Origin: Verrucomicrobiota bacterium JB024
Lineage (GTDB): Bacteria > Verrucomicrobiota > Verrucomicrobiia > Opitutales > Cerasicoccaceae
NCBI GenBank assembly: GCA_030673825.1
Contig: JAUTCS010000053.1
Coordinates: 1 to 58,288, forward strand
Direction of reading: 5' to 3'
Length of the DNA: 58,288 nucleotides
Each line of letters starts with the position of its first letter. Positions within the stretch are counted from its first letter, which is position 1. The notes under the pieces are model-generated. The model made no database searches. It was not told where the DNA came from and saw only the letters and a program-made list of their open reading frames with translations. Positions 1 through 8,300 of the stretch are shown in pieces. The translations under genes were made by a program, and so were the position numbers.

Positions 1-2
1 AT

Positions 3-474
3 GCGGACGACTTCATCGTCGGCATCATCGGTCCTAAAGCGGACGCTCAGGCGCTGATGACTGAACTGAAAGCCTTCATGAAGAATAATCTGAAGGTGGA
101 ACTGGCAGAAGAGAAAACGGGCATCGTCAACAGCTCGGAAGACACCCGCTTTCTGGGATACGACCTCAAGGTGATCACCGACAAACACCGCGTGGTGAAA
201 TCACGCGGGGGATCAAGGAGATCAATGCTCGTTGGGGTGGCGACCCTGGAATGGCCTATGCAGAGCGCTGTCAAGTTCGCTTGGGAGCGTGGATACATTG
301 ACAACATTCAGGATCACAAAACCCGCCCCCGCACGAACCTGCTTGAACTCAGTGAAGAGAAGATCATCCGACGCTACATTCAGGAACTGCGTGGAGTCAG
401 TAATTACTACTCCCGTGCAAGGAACTGGAAGCACGTCGGAAACCTTCTACACTGGTGGTGTCAGGATAGCCTCG
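3..474 (+). pseudogene. Group II intron reverse transcriptase/maturase, 3' fragment
   Basis: The window opens inside this reading frame, so the 5' end is not visible. The first residues are ADDFIVGIIG, the catalytic YxDD box region of group II intron (LtrA-type) reverse transcriptases, followed by the usual palm continuation ending in RFLGYDL. The second half contains a maturase domain X signature (ELSEEKIIRRYIQ, then RGVSNYYSRARN). The normal LtrA C-terminus and the intron RNA domains V and VI should follow, but near 470 the frame passes directly into an unrelated DUF932 sequence. Base use also becomes clearly more C-rich at that point. This is seen directly. It follows that the intron is truncated and can no longer splice or move by itself. 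The family call is firm; the exact junction is good to about 10 bases. Confidence 0.8.
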
Positions 475-840
475 CCCGCACCCGCTTCATCCTGCGCGAC
501 CTCGACGCCCTGGCCGGTAATGCCGTCCAGCGCCTCGTCTCGCGCTTCGATGAACACGACCGCCGCATCGAGACCTACAAACAAACCCGCCTGCGCGACA
601 CCACCGCCCACGACCTCATCATCCGCGCCGTGGACAAAGGCGTCTGCTCCAACCAACACATCCCGAAAATCCTTCAGGAGTGGCGCCACCCCGCCCACGC
701 CTGCTTCCAACCCTGCACCCTCTGGTCCCTCCAGAACGCCTTCACCGAAGCTCTCAAAGGTAACATCAACCGCCTTCCCACTCGCACCGAGAAGCTCCAC
801 CGGTTGCTTGATCTTCAGGCAGGGGATGAACTGAGAGGTA
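475..840 (+). pseudogene. DUF932 (phage/plasmid-like protein) C-terminal remnant, in frame with the maturase fragment
   Basis: From about 475 the same open frame encodes a DUF932-like C-terminus: DALAGNAVQRL, then HDLIIRAVDKGV, IPKILQEWRHPAH, TLWSLQNAFTEALKG and a closing RTEKLHRLLDLQ. Proteins of this family are carried by plasmids and prophages, and their molecular role is not known. The N-terminal two thirds is missing. The open frame continues past the normal family end to a stop at 1067, running through a transcription terminator, so the native stop has probably been lost by a small indel near 830. The chimera with the maturase is most simply a deletion scar in a mobile region. A working fusion protein is possible but unlikely. 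Confidence 0.65.
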
Positions 841-894
841 GTCGGAGAGAACTCCGAGCCCGCCCAGGGACGCCCCCCGGAGCCGGGTATCAAA

Positions 895-928
895 AAACGC
901 CCCGACCACAAAGGGGGCGTTTCTTTTT
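895..928 (+). terminator. Rho-independent terminator after the DUF932 remnant
   Basis: A perfect 9-bp stem (AAACGCCCC at 895-903 and GGGGCGTTT at 914-922) with a 10-base loop is followed by CTTTTT. It lies inside the formal open frame, which supports the view that the original DUF932 gene ended near 830-840. Confidence 0.8.
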
Positions 929-1044
929 AGCTATTCTCACCCACCAGTCCCGGAAGAACCGTATAGTGAGTAGTCTGGAGAATTCGGATCTCGCCCTCTC
1001 TTGGTTTCAACACGCCACAGGATCGAGAAAGTCTATCCTGCAGC

Positions 1045-2772
1045 TTAACGAGGTTCTGAATGCGTAACAAGTTTTCGATCAATCCTCATGTCAATCACGT
1101 TGTCGCAGATGTCAAGTCCAGTGCAGGCTTCGAGATTTATAACAGCCTCGTGCCTGCCAATCTCAGGGTAGGTCGTGGTCAGCTCCACCGTATTGTTGGA
1201 AAAACACAGGCCATCCACACTTCTGGCGTAGAGGACGGACGGGTCGAAGGTGCGGAAGGTATTTCCTAGGATGCGAATGTTGCGGTGAAAAGCTGCGGGA
1301 TTTTTCTGTGGATCGGCTATCTCGGGGTCGATGTCGATCATCGCACTCCCCCAGGGCTTGGGACCATAGCAGCAGTCCACGATGGTGTTATCGCGGATCG
1401 TCACATCTCTGACCGCACCAGACTCAAACCAGAAGTTAGCGTCGCCACTAATCTTGATTGCGGCGCCGCCCGCGGTGATATGATTACGCTCCAGTAGCAC
1501 CTTGCCCGGCGTAGAGACCAGATAACCGCGTGCCCGGTTCGGGCCGGAGACACAGTCCTCGACATGCAGATCCGCCGTCCACGTCATGTTTTCCATCACG
1601 TGCCCAGCGCCGAGCTCATCCGGAAGCGCTTCGTTAAATGTGACCTCAATGAGATGCTCGCTGATCGCCTTCGCACCACTCACGGTCAGCTCCGCATACG
1701 GGAGCAGTGTGACATTTGAAGATAACTGCACCCGGTCGCCCGCGAACGCTACGGGAACGCCGTGCTGCTCGTGATGCACGGTCTCGAAAACAGCCGTGCG
1801 CTTGTCGATCCGCTGGGCAAAGCGGGCATTGATCCCGTGCACGTTACAGGGGTCGTCCATCATATGTGAGAAGCGACAGCCCCGCAAATGCACAAGCCCC
1901 CGGCAATTCACAAAGTGCGTGGCATCCACCGTCACGGAAAAGCGGCGATCGCTCCCGTCGGGAGGTGCCACGACTACGCCCAGCAAGCTCACATTTTCGC
2001 AATACTGCGCAATCACACCCATGGCCCCCGCATGGTGGATCGTGACCGATTCGATAGTCACGTCTCTGGATTGCGAAAGAAAGATGCCCGGGCTCAGGCG
2101 CGGGTAATGTCGCAGCAACAGGATGTTACCTATACTGGGTGTGCGCTTGCAGGGCAACGTTAGGTGAAAACGGTCCTCCCCAGTCTGCCGCGCAGGGATT
2201 TTGCTGGCATCAAAGCTCCCACCGCGGATGCCGAAGTTATCTCCACTCAGGTAGGCGGGGGCACCTTTTTCGCGGTCGATTTCAAAGACTCCCTCGCGGA
2301 ACGGCGCCGACCAGTCTTCGCCCTGAAAGCACATGATACCATCTGCGACCTCACACGGATAGCGCCCGCGATCAATCTGGAACTCAACCCCGGTTTCATC
2401 GTAGCCGCAGATCTCCGCCTGGGAATAAAAGGGGCGCACCCAGTCGATCGACAGGTTTTTCAACGTTACCCCGGCACACTGATGCATGTGGACCGGGACG
2501 ATTTCCCCGTGGAAAATCAGGCGGCTACCGCTTCCGTCAATCTCCACATCCGCCAGATTCTCCAGCAGCATCGCCACGCGCTTCATGCTGCGGCGGTTAT
2601 TGGAGGGAGCCAGGAAACGCTCCGGTAAGTCGTGCGGGTAGATGTGGTATTCACCTTCAGGCAACACCAATCTCTCGCCAGCGGTCATCCCGGCGATGAG
2701 TTTGCCGAGCGTACCCCCGAAGTCCCGATCGATGCCTGCGTTGAAATGAACTGAGTACGGTTGAGTCGCCAT
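1045..2772 (-). CDS. GH110-like exo-alpha-galactosidase (parallel beta-helix)
   Basis: A 575-residue protein with the layout of glycoside hydrolase family 110, the alpha-1,3-galactosidases of Bacteroides and marine bacteria that remove terminal alpha-galactose. Residues 100-130 and 235-300 hold repeated beta-helix strands. The diagnostic segment HMMDDPCNVHG lies at about 304-313, with D306/D307 in the position of the family's active-site acids. The later GYLVSTPGKVLLERN and GDANFWFESG match conserved C-terminal helix turns. No signal peptide is visible (the N-terminus MATQPYSVHF is polar), so a cytoplasmic location is inferred. The ATG at 2772 lies 5 bases after the stop of the sulfatase gene, so the two are almost certainly cotranscribed. 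A related beta-helix lyase or isomerase is the main alternative, but the DD...NVHG motif favours GH110. Confidence 0.8.
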   Translation of the reverse strand: MATQPYSVHFNAGIDRDFGGTLGKLIAGMTAGERLVLPEGEYHIYPHDLPERFLAPSNNRRSMKRVAMLLENLADVEIDGSGSRLIFHGEIVPVHMHQCAGVTLKNLSIDWVRPFYSQAEICGYDETGVEFQIDRGRYPCEVADGIMCFQGEDWSAPFREGVFEIDREKGAPAYLSGDNFGIRGGSFDASKIPARQTGEDRFHLTLPCKRTPSIGNILLLRHYPRLSPGIFLSQSRDVTIESVTIHHAGAMGVIAQYCENVSLLGVVVAPPDGSDRRFSVTVDATHFVNCRGLVHLRGCRFSHMMDDPCNVHGINARFAQRIDKRTAVFETVHHEQHGVPVAFAGDRVQLSSNVTLLPYAELTVSGAKAISEHLIEVTFNEALPDELGAGHVMENMTWTADLHVEDCVSGPNRARGYLVSTPGKVLLERNHITAGGAAIKISGDANFWFESGAVRDVTIRDNTIVDCCYGPKPWGSAMIDIDPEIADPQKNPAAFHRNIRILGNTFRTFDPSVLYARSVDGLCFSNNTVELTTTYPEIGRHEAVINLEACTGLDICDNVIDMRIDRKLVTHSEPR

Positions 2773-2777
2773 GTTGC

Positions 2778-4313
2778 CTATGCGTTCGGTTCGAGCGCCA
2801 GGCGCAGATGTAGCTCATTGGGTGCGCCAAGCGCGTCGAGCTTACGGGACAGCGCCGCCTGCATGTCCGCCAGTTTGGTCGGAGCAGCTGCTGACAAGTT
2901 CGTCAACTCATTCGGATCTTCATGTTTGTTGCTCAGCCAAGTGGGCGTCGGCCAGCTCTCGCAGTGGCACACACGCCTTGTCCCATCGGATGGCCCCAGT
3001 GTATAGTCCGGCAGAAAGCGTGATGTATGCAGGCCGTACCAGTACAGCGGCTGGTTCCCCGCCGATGTGTGATCAGCGGGTGACTGATGAAGTATCCAGT
3101 CTCCATCAGTAAGGGTGATACTCTTGCCAAACTGTCCGCAGATCGCGTAGTCGCGTGTCGGTGCCTGAGCGTCTTCCAGAACAGGCAGCAGGTTGATGCC
3201 GTGCAGCGACTGAGCCAGCTCTTGCGGAAGCTCGCACCCTGTCGCGGCCAAAGTCGTCGGGTACAGATCCACCAGTTGCACGAGTTGCTCACGCCGCTGC
3301 CCATGCCCGTACGCAGGGTGACACATGATAAAGGGGATGTGCCCGACAGCGTCGTGCTCGTGGGTCTGCATTTTCCCCAGACGCCCATGGTCACCATTGT
3401 AGGTGCCGTGATCAGTGGTGAAAACCACCAACGTATTCTCCCAGAGATTCAAGGCATCGAGCTGGTCCAGCAGCAGCCCCAGCGCATCGTCAACCAAACG
3501 AACATTGGCCGCATATCGCGCCTGGGCAAAACGCACCTGGTCCCGCGAATAGCCCGCCTCTTCCCACTTGTTGTAAGGCGTGCCCCCCGACCAGGGGAAT
3601 GACACCGAGTAACCGTCGGGCCAGAACTCGCGCAGGTATTTCTCCGGCGGGTCGTAGGGCTCATGCGGTTGAAAGCAGTCGATGTGCAGGTAAAAGTCTT
3701 GATGGGCGACATTCCGCCCCAGCCATTCGCTGGCGGTCTCAAACACCCGAAAGGCGCTCCAGTCCCTGATGGTATGGCGCTCCACGGCGGCATTGCGCCA
3801 GTGGCGCTCGACCTTTTCCATCCGGTCCCATCCCGGGCAATCCAGCGGGATCGGGTCCGCCCGCCAGGCATCCGACTCCAGGCCGCGGATGAATTCATGG
3901 GTCGTATAGCCCATGTGATAGTTCCCAGAACCCTGTTCCCACAGGTGGAAGTGGTCCGTCACTAACCCCGAGATGTGGCGGCCCTCTTCCACCATTTTGA
4001 GAATGGAGCGATTCGGCATGCCCGAGAGCTGCCGCGGCAGGTCCTTGTCATCATCCTCCAAGGGCCCCCACCCACGCTCCAGAAACTCGTAACGGCCCGT
4101 GTAGATATCGCGCCGCGCGGGCATGCAAGGCGTCGATCCACACCAAGCCTGATCAAAGGTCGTTCCCCGGCTGGCCAATCTATCGATGTTGGGTGTCTGC
4201 ACCACCCAATCCGGTTGTTCGGCCGACCAGCACTGGTTCAGGGACTTGCCGTGGTTATAGGGCGTGCAGTGATCGCGCCGCAGCGTGTCACACAGGATAG
4301 TAATAACATTCAT
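2778..4313 (-). CDS. Sulfatase (formylglycine-dependent), no visible signal peptide
   Basis: A member of the alkaline-phosphatase-like sulfatase family. It starts MNVITILCDTLRRDH with the N-terminal metal-binding aspartate D9 and carries the formylglycine signature C-M-P-A-R (C63), the cysteine that would be oxidised to the catalytic aldehyde. Further family landmarks are QPHEPYDPP and FTTDHGTYNGDHGRLGK, the second metal and active-site loop. A GTG start 11 codons upstream (4346) is open, but the ATG at 4313 puts the conserved first strand at the very N-terminus, as is usual, so I chose it. Neither form has a signal peptide. The gene precedes the GH110-like gene by 5 bases on the same strand; the pair would desulfate and then degalactosylate an imported oligosaccharide. 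The sulfate ester targeted cannot be read from the sequence. Confidence 0.9.
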   Translation of the reverse strand: MNVITILCDTLRRDHCTPYNHGKSLNQCWSAEQPDWVVQTPNIDRLASRGTTFDQAWCGSTPCMPARRDIYTGRYEFLERGWGPLEDDDKDLPRQLSGMPNRSILKMVEEGRHISGLVTDHFHLWEQGSGNYHMGYTTHEFIRGLESDAWRADPIPLDCPGWDRMEKVERHWRNAAVERHTIRDWSAFRVFETASEWLGRNVAHQDFYLHIDCFQPHEPYDPPEKYLREFWPDGYSVSFPWSGGTPYNKWEEAGYSRDQVRFAQARYAANVRLVDDALGLLLDQLDALNLWENTLVVFTTDHGTYNGDHGRLGKMQTHEHDAVGHIPFIMCHPAYGHGQRREQLVQLVDLYPTTLAATGCELPQELAQSLHGINLLPVLEDAQAPTRDYAICGQFGKSITLTDGDWILHQSPADHTSAGNQPLYWYGLHTSRFLPDYTLGPSDGTRRVCHCESWPTPTWLSNKHEDPNELTNLSAAAPTKLADMQAALSRKLDALGAPNELHLRLALEPNA

Positions 4314-4362
4314 GCTGAAGAAAAGCCATGGCGCAGGTTTGCGCACACTAGATACAGGCGAC

Positions 4363-4398
4363 CACTGTCATGTGCATCATCGACACATGAGGACAGTG
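4363..4398. repeat. Strong intergenic stem-loop between the LamG and sulfatase genes
   Basis: CACTGTC (4363-4369) pairs with GACAGTG (4392-4398), and inside it ATGTG (4370-4374) pairs with CACAT (4384-4388), with a 3-base bulge (4389-4391) and a 9-base loop. There is no T-run on either side, so it is not a classic intrinsic terminator. It may be an mRNA processing or stability element within the minus-strand transcript. Confidence 0.5.
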
Positions 4399-4478
4399 AA
4401 GCGCGTCTGCCCGCAGTTATCGAAGGTGACAACCGCGGGCCGGGAAAGACGCATATCCAAAACGAACAACCCTGGCCG

Positions 4479-5309
4479 TCAGGACTTGCGGCGGCGCGAC
4501 CAGAGCATCAGCGCACACAGGGCCAGGCCGGAGAGGAAAGCGCTGTTTGACGGCTCAGGCACCAGCGCGAGCGGACCCTGGGTATATAAGATCGTAACCT
4601 GAGACTGGTCCAGGGCTTCGCTGAAGATGGCTGTGTCATCCAGATCACCATCGAAGTTGTGTACCGTCGAGTCCTCGCGCAGGCGTCCAATGATCAGGTT
4701 TTGACTGGGGTTGGCAATGGTGTTGCTGGCGTAGGTGCTGGTTGCGCTCTGAAGGATGCCGTCGATGTACATGGAGAGCGTACCGCTGTCCACCACTGCG
4801 ACCACGTTATGCCACGTCTCATCGTCGAGCGCACTGTCAGAGAGGATGCCAACCGCACCCGAGGAATCTCCGAATACCTTGAACTCCAGATAGCCTGTCG
4901 CGGACAAACCACCGCGCACGAGTGAAACCGTGTAGCCCCCATTGCTGGAACCCAGACCATTGTAGGTGCTGAGCATGTTTTTATGGCTCAGGTCGGTATC
5001 GGCGATCGTATTGGCCTTAAACCAGATGCTGATGGTAAAGTCGCCGGTACCGAAACCAAAATTATCGTCGGCAACCGTCACATAGTTACCGCCTCCACCC
5101 GAGAAGTCGAGTGCCGTCCCGGCATCGGGACGCCCGGATACGTACGTAGCGCCGGTGGTCACGCCGTCATTGGCATCGCTGCCGTAGGTGTTGTAGAGGA
5201 CATTGCCACTGCCTTCATTGTAGTTCCAGTAGGCGACCAGTGACGCATGGCCATACGTTGCGGTACCGAGAGCAGCAAGCGCGATGAATACTTTCTGGAT
5301 GTAGTTCAT
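4479..5309 (-). CDS. LamG-domain PEP-CTERM protein
   Basis: A 276-residue exported protein. Residues 1-22 form a signal peptide (MNYIQKVFIALAALG, ending ATYGHA). Residues about 25-240 are a LamG/concanavalin-like jelly-roll domain, with ALDFSGGGGNYVTVAD, FTISIWFK and WHNVVAVVDSGTLSMYIDG being typical turns. The C-terminus is a PEP-CTERM sorting signal: VPEP, a hydrophobic stretch and a final RRRKS. In organisms with exosortase this tail is cleaved and the protein is anchored at the cell surface or released into extracellular polymer. A LamG domain suggests glycan binding. The gene lies 131 bases downstream of the SSS transporter on the same strand and upstream of the sulfatase/GH110 pair, so it probably belongs to that module as a surface glycan-binding protein. 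Confidence 0.85.
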   Translation of the reverse strand: MNYIQKVFIALAALGTATYGHASLVAYWNYNEGSGNVLYNTYGSDANDGVTTGATYVSGRPDAGTALDFSGGGGNYVTVADDNFGFGTGDFTISIWFKANTIADTDLSHKNMLSTYNGLGSSNGGYTVSLVRGGLSATGYLEFKVFGDSSGAVGILSDSALDDETWHNVVAVVDSGTLSMYIDGILQSATSTYASNTIANPSQNLIIGRLREDSTVHNFDGDLDDTAIFSEALDQSQVTILYTQGPLALVPEPSNSAFLSGLALCALMLWSRRRKS

Positions 5310-5343
5310 GATGGATATTTCTGGGGTTATTCGGGTGATGATG

Positions 5344-5359
5344 CAGGAGTATGCTCCTG
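5344..5359. repeat. Short perfect stem-loop upstream of the LamG gene
   Basis: CAGGAG-TATG-CTCCTG, a 6-bp perfect stem with a 4-base loop, in the 131-base gap between the symporter stop and the LamG/PEP-CTERM start. There is no U-run. It may be a processing site or chance. Confidence 0.3.
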
Positions 5360-5440
5360 AGGGAATTCGAACGTAAATAGTTTACCAGTGAGTCCGCCTG
5401 GCCGCATTACCTGTTTAGGCATCTTTATTGTGGATTCAAG

Positions 5441-6997
5441 TCACTCCTGGGTCTGTAACGAAACGGGATCGAGCATTTCGTCACGCCGCTTGAGGACGGC
5501 ACGAGAATAAACCAGGCCCGTGAGGTCCTTTCTTTTGCACGGGAATATGAGACTGAGCAGGAGTGCGCAGACCAGCAGGATGCCGTCCACGATAATCGAA
5601 ATCCAGTATGCGTGGATGTTGACCTGCCAGGATTCCGGCATCCAGCCGAAGTAGTTCAGCAGCAGATAGAGACGTGCCAAGAGCGAGAGCCCGACACTCC
5701 ACACAACCGCGGTATTTCCCACTCTCGGCACAAAGAATCCGAGCAGAAACAACGACAGCAACGATCCCACGAGCAGTGAGCCCAACGCGATCAGCGTATC
5801 GAGCAGGCTTTCGCGGGGCGTGTAGTGAAAACAGATCGCTGCTCCGATCATGAACAGCCCAGAGAGCAGGGTCGTCCAGCGCGCCAGACGCAGGTGAAAC
5901 GCGTCAGATTTGTGCTTGGTCAGGAAGCGCTGGAAAATGTCCTTCGACAGCGTCAGCGAGATAACGTTCATGCTTGAATCCAGCGACGACATCGCCGCCG
6001 CGACGGCAGCCGAGATGATAATGCCCGACACGCCAGCCGGCAATACGGTCAGGATAAAGTGAGGGAAGACCTGATCGGAAGCCATATCTACCACCGACGG
6101 ATCTCCGGACTTCACGTAGTAAACAAACAACAGCGTTCCCAGGAGGAAGAAAAAGGCCCAGTTCATGAGGCCTACGACGCCCGAGATCAGCGTGGCTTTT
6201 CGCGCTTCCCGGTCGGACGAAACCGACAGGTAGCGCTGGACGACATTCTGGTTGCACATGTACGACTGTAGCCAGGAAACGAAGCCAAGCACGATCATGG
6301 TAAAGAGCGTGCGCTCGGAAATATCCCACCGGGCCTCGCCCAACCCGAACTTGTCGTGCTCGTAGGCATAGCCGAGAATATCCCAAGTCGAGCCTGGCGT
6401 CTTGATCAGCAGAAAGACCAGGCAGACAACGCCCCCGACCATCAGGATGATTGTCTGGAGTACGTCCGTCCACACCACGGCGTTGATGCCACCAAACATC
6501 GAATAAACCGTCACAAACACCCCGGCAAAGATGATAACCCAGAGGACGTCAACCCCCAGCAGCGGGCCGATCGGGATCGCGACAAGGTACAGGACAATGC
6601 CCAACCGCAAATACTGCCCGATGATGAAATTCACTGCCGCAAAAAAACGGATAAAAGGCCCGAACCGACGCTCCAGATACTCGTACACCGATGAGATTCG
6701 AAACGAGCGATACAGGGGGATGCACACGTAGATCGCCATCACGATCCCGACGGGGATCATCATGTTCGGGACGAGCAGGCGCCAGTCCAGGCTATAGGCC
6801 GCGGCGGGGAATGCCAGAAACGTGACCGCGCTGATCGACGTTCCAACCATGGACAGGCCCACGGCCCAACCGGGCAACCCACGGCTGCCAAAAAAGTAGT
6901 CTTCGGTGGAGCGGTTCTTCGTCAGGAAGCGAAACGCAATACCGATGGTAACCACCAGATATACCAGAACAACGAGCAAGTCGACAGGATGGGACAT
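5441..6997 (-). CDS. SSS-family sodium/solute symporter
   Basis: An integral membrane protein of the solute:sodium symporter family (SGLT/PutP/NanT-like), 518 residues from the chosen ATG. The start MSHPVDLLVVLVYLVV opens directly into the first membrane helix. The frame is open for another 53 codons upstream, but that stretch is polar, lies in the regulatory gap and has no family match. The family segments YFFGSRGLPGWAVGLSM, GTSISAVTFLAFP, YLERRFGP and ISAAVAAAMSSLDSSMN, where the last covers the sodium-site helix, are all present, with about 13 hydrophobic segments. It would import a sugar or acidic sugar with sodium. It is transcribed away from a XylR-type regulator (7110) and leads the LamG-sulfatase-GH110 set, so its substrate is probably a product of that module. 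Confidence 0.88.
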   Translation of the reverse strand: MSHPVDLLVVLVYLVVTIGIAFRFLTKNRSTEDYFFGSRGLPGWAVGLSMVGTSISAVTFLAFPAAAYSLDWRLLVPNMMIPVGIVMAIYVCIPLYRSFRISSVYEYLERRFGPFIRFFAAVNFIIGQYLRLGIVLYLVAIPIGPLLGVDVLWVIIFAGVFVTVYSMFGGINAVVWTDVLQTIILMVGGVVCLVFLLIKTPGSTWDILGYAYEHDKFGLGEARWDISERTLFTMIVLGFVSWLQSYMCNQNVVQRYLSVSSDREARKATLISGVVGLMNWAFFFLLGTLLFVYYVKSGDPSVVDMASDQVFPHFILTVLPAGVSGIIISAAVAAAMSSLDSSMNVISLTLSKDIFQRFLTKHKSDAFHLRLARWTTLLSGLFMIGAAICFHYTPRESLLDTLIALGSLLVGSLLSLFLLGFFVPRVGNTAVVWSVGLSLLARLYLLLNYFGWMPESWQVNIHAYWISIIVDGILLVCALLLSLIFPCKRKDLTGLVYSRAVLKRRDEMLDPVSLQTQE

Positions 6998-7017
6998 AGT
7001 CAGTCGGGGCAAATTAT

Positions 7018-7029
7018 TTATTGCAATAA
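7018..7029. promoter_or_regulatory. Perfect palindrome in the divergent symporter/XylR promoter region
   Basis: TTATTGCAATAA is a perfect 12-bp palindrome, 21 bases upstream of the symporter ATG and 80 bases upstream of the regulator ATG. Location and symmetry suit an operator for the adjacent LacI-type sensor regulator. This is inference from position only. Confidence 0.45.
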
Positions 7030-7109
7030 TGCCAGAGTTGGAGCAAGTAATCTTTACCTGATTCAACAAAATATATTTGATATCTGGCCAAACCGGATTT
7101 CCCCTCTGG

Positions 7110-8294
7110 ATGAGAAGCGAAGCCACCAAAAAGCGGATTTTGATCCTCTGCCCCATCGAGTGGAGCTATGGACGGAACATTATCTTGGGCGCCCGCCATC
7201 ACGCCTTTACCTCTAACAATCTGGAGATCGGTCACGGCACCTGGGAGCCCGGCGCATCGGAAAGCCTCGCTGATTTAGTCAAGCGGCAGAAAATCGACGG
7301 CGTCATCGCCAGGGCGCAGAATCAGGATTTCGAAAACGCGCTGCTCGAGTCGGGTGTGCCCTGCGTGAATGTTTCCAATGTGCTCAAGGTGACGAAGACC
7401 GCGCAGGTTACCCAGGATGACTTTTCCGTCGGACGTCTGGCTGCCGAGCACCTCCACCGCTGCGGTTGCTCGCACTTCGCGTACTGGGAGCAGGATGACT
7501 CATACTTTTCCCTGGAGCGTGTCCGCGGTTTTCGCGACACGATCAGCCAACTGGCCGCGCCCAAAGCAATCTCCCAGGGAAGCAGTGGTCCACTTGGGGA
7601 AGAAGACACCACCAAGCTCATCAACAAGATGAAGCGGTGGTTGAAAAAGCTCCCTGACCAGACCGGTATCTTTACCGTCCTGGACCCCTACGCGCTCGAT
7701 CTCATCCGGGCGGCCAAGGAGATCGGACGGAACGTGCCCGAGCAGCTCGCCATCCTGGGCGTAGGTAACGATGAGTTCTGGGTCGACTTTGAGCACATCC
7801 CCCTTTCGAGCGTCAAGCTTCCCGCCTGGCAGATCGGCGCGGAGGCCTGCACGCTTCTGGATAAAATGATGTGCGATTCGACGGCCAAGCAAAACGAGCT
7901 CATCCGCGTACCTGTGACGGAGGTCGTCCCGCGACAATCGACCGACATCCTCTACACCAGCGACGAAGCCGTACAGAAAGCTATCGCATTTATCCGCGAA
8001 AACGCTCAGTCCGCTATCAGCGTAGACGAGGTCGTACGCGCATCGGGCATCTCCCGTAGCGGGCTTCAGCGGCGCTTTGCCAGCCTGCTGGACAATTCGA
8101 TCCTGAGCGAGATCCAAGCCGCCCGCATCGAGCGAGTGAAGTTCTTCCTGCGCGAAACAGACATGAAGATCGCGAACATCGCGGAGGTCTGCGGCTTTTC
8201 CGACAGCCCCCGGCTGCATGTGCTCTTCCGTCAAATCACCGACCTGACGCCGGCACAATATCGACAGCGATGCAAGTTCGAGAAGCTCGCCTAG
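7110..8294 (+). CDS. XylR-like transcriptional regulator (LacI-type sensor domain + AraC HTH)
   Basis: The protein has 394 residues from the ATG at 7110. A TTG 11 codons upstream is open but unlikely, because the first strand KKRILILCPIEWSYGRNI matches the usual N-terminus of this family. Residues about 8-270 form a periplasmic-binding-protein-like sensor (the family's typical VSNVLKV, DDFSVGRLAAEHLHRCGC, AILGVGNDEFW and IPLSSVKLPAWQIGAEA). The last ~100 residues carry two AraC-type helix-turn-helix motifs (SVDEVVRASGISRSGLQRRF and IANIAEVCGFSDSPRLHVLF). Proteins of this build, such as E. coli XylR, activate sugar operons on binding a sugar. It faces the symporter gene across a short gap with a perfect palindrome and probably controls that module. 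Confidence 0.9.
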   Translation: MRSEATKKRILILCPIEWSYGRNIILGARHHAFTSNNLEIGHGTWEPGASESLADLVKRQKIDGVIARAQNQDFENALLESGVPCVNVSNVLKVTKTAQVTQDDFSVGRLAAEHLHRCGCSHFAYWEQDDSYFSLERVRGFRDTISQLAAPKAISQGSSGPLGEEDTTKLINKMKRWLKKLPDQTGIFTVLDPYALDLIRAAKEIGRNVPEQLAILGVGNDEFWVDFEHIPLSSVKLPAWQIGAEACTLLDKMMCDSTAKQNELIRVPVTEVVPRQSTDILYTSDEAVQKAIAFIRENAQSAISVDEVVRASGISRSGLQRRFASLLDNSILSEIQAARIERVKFFLRETDMKIANIAEVCGFSDSPRLHVLFRQITDLTPAQYRQRCKFEKLA

Positions 8295-8300
8295 CTGGCG

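Noticed and set aside
6998-7156. An upstream extension of the SSS symporter
   Set aside because: The extra residues are not hydrophobic, overlap the regulatory palindrome and the start of the XylR gene; the ATG at 6997 opens directly into the first helix.
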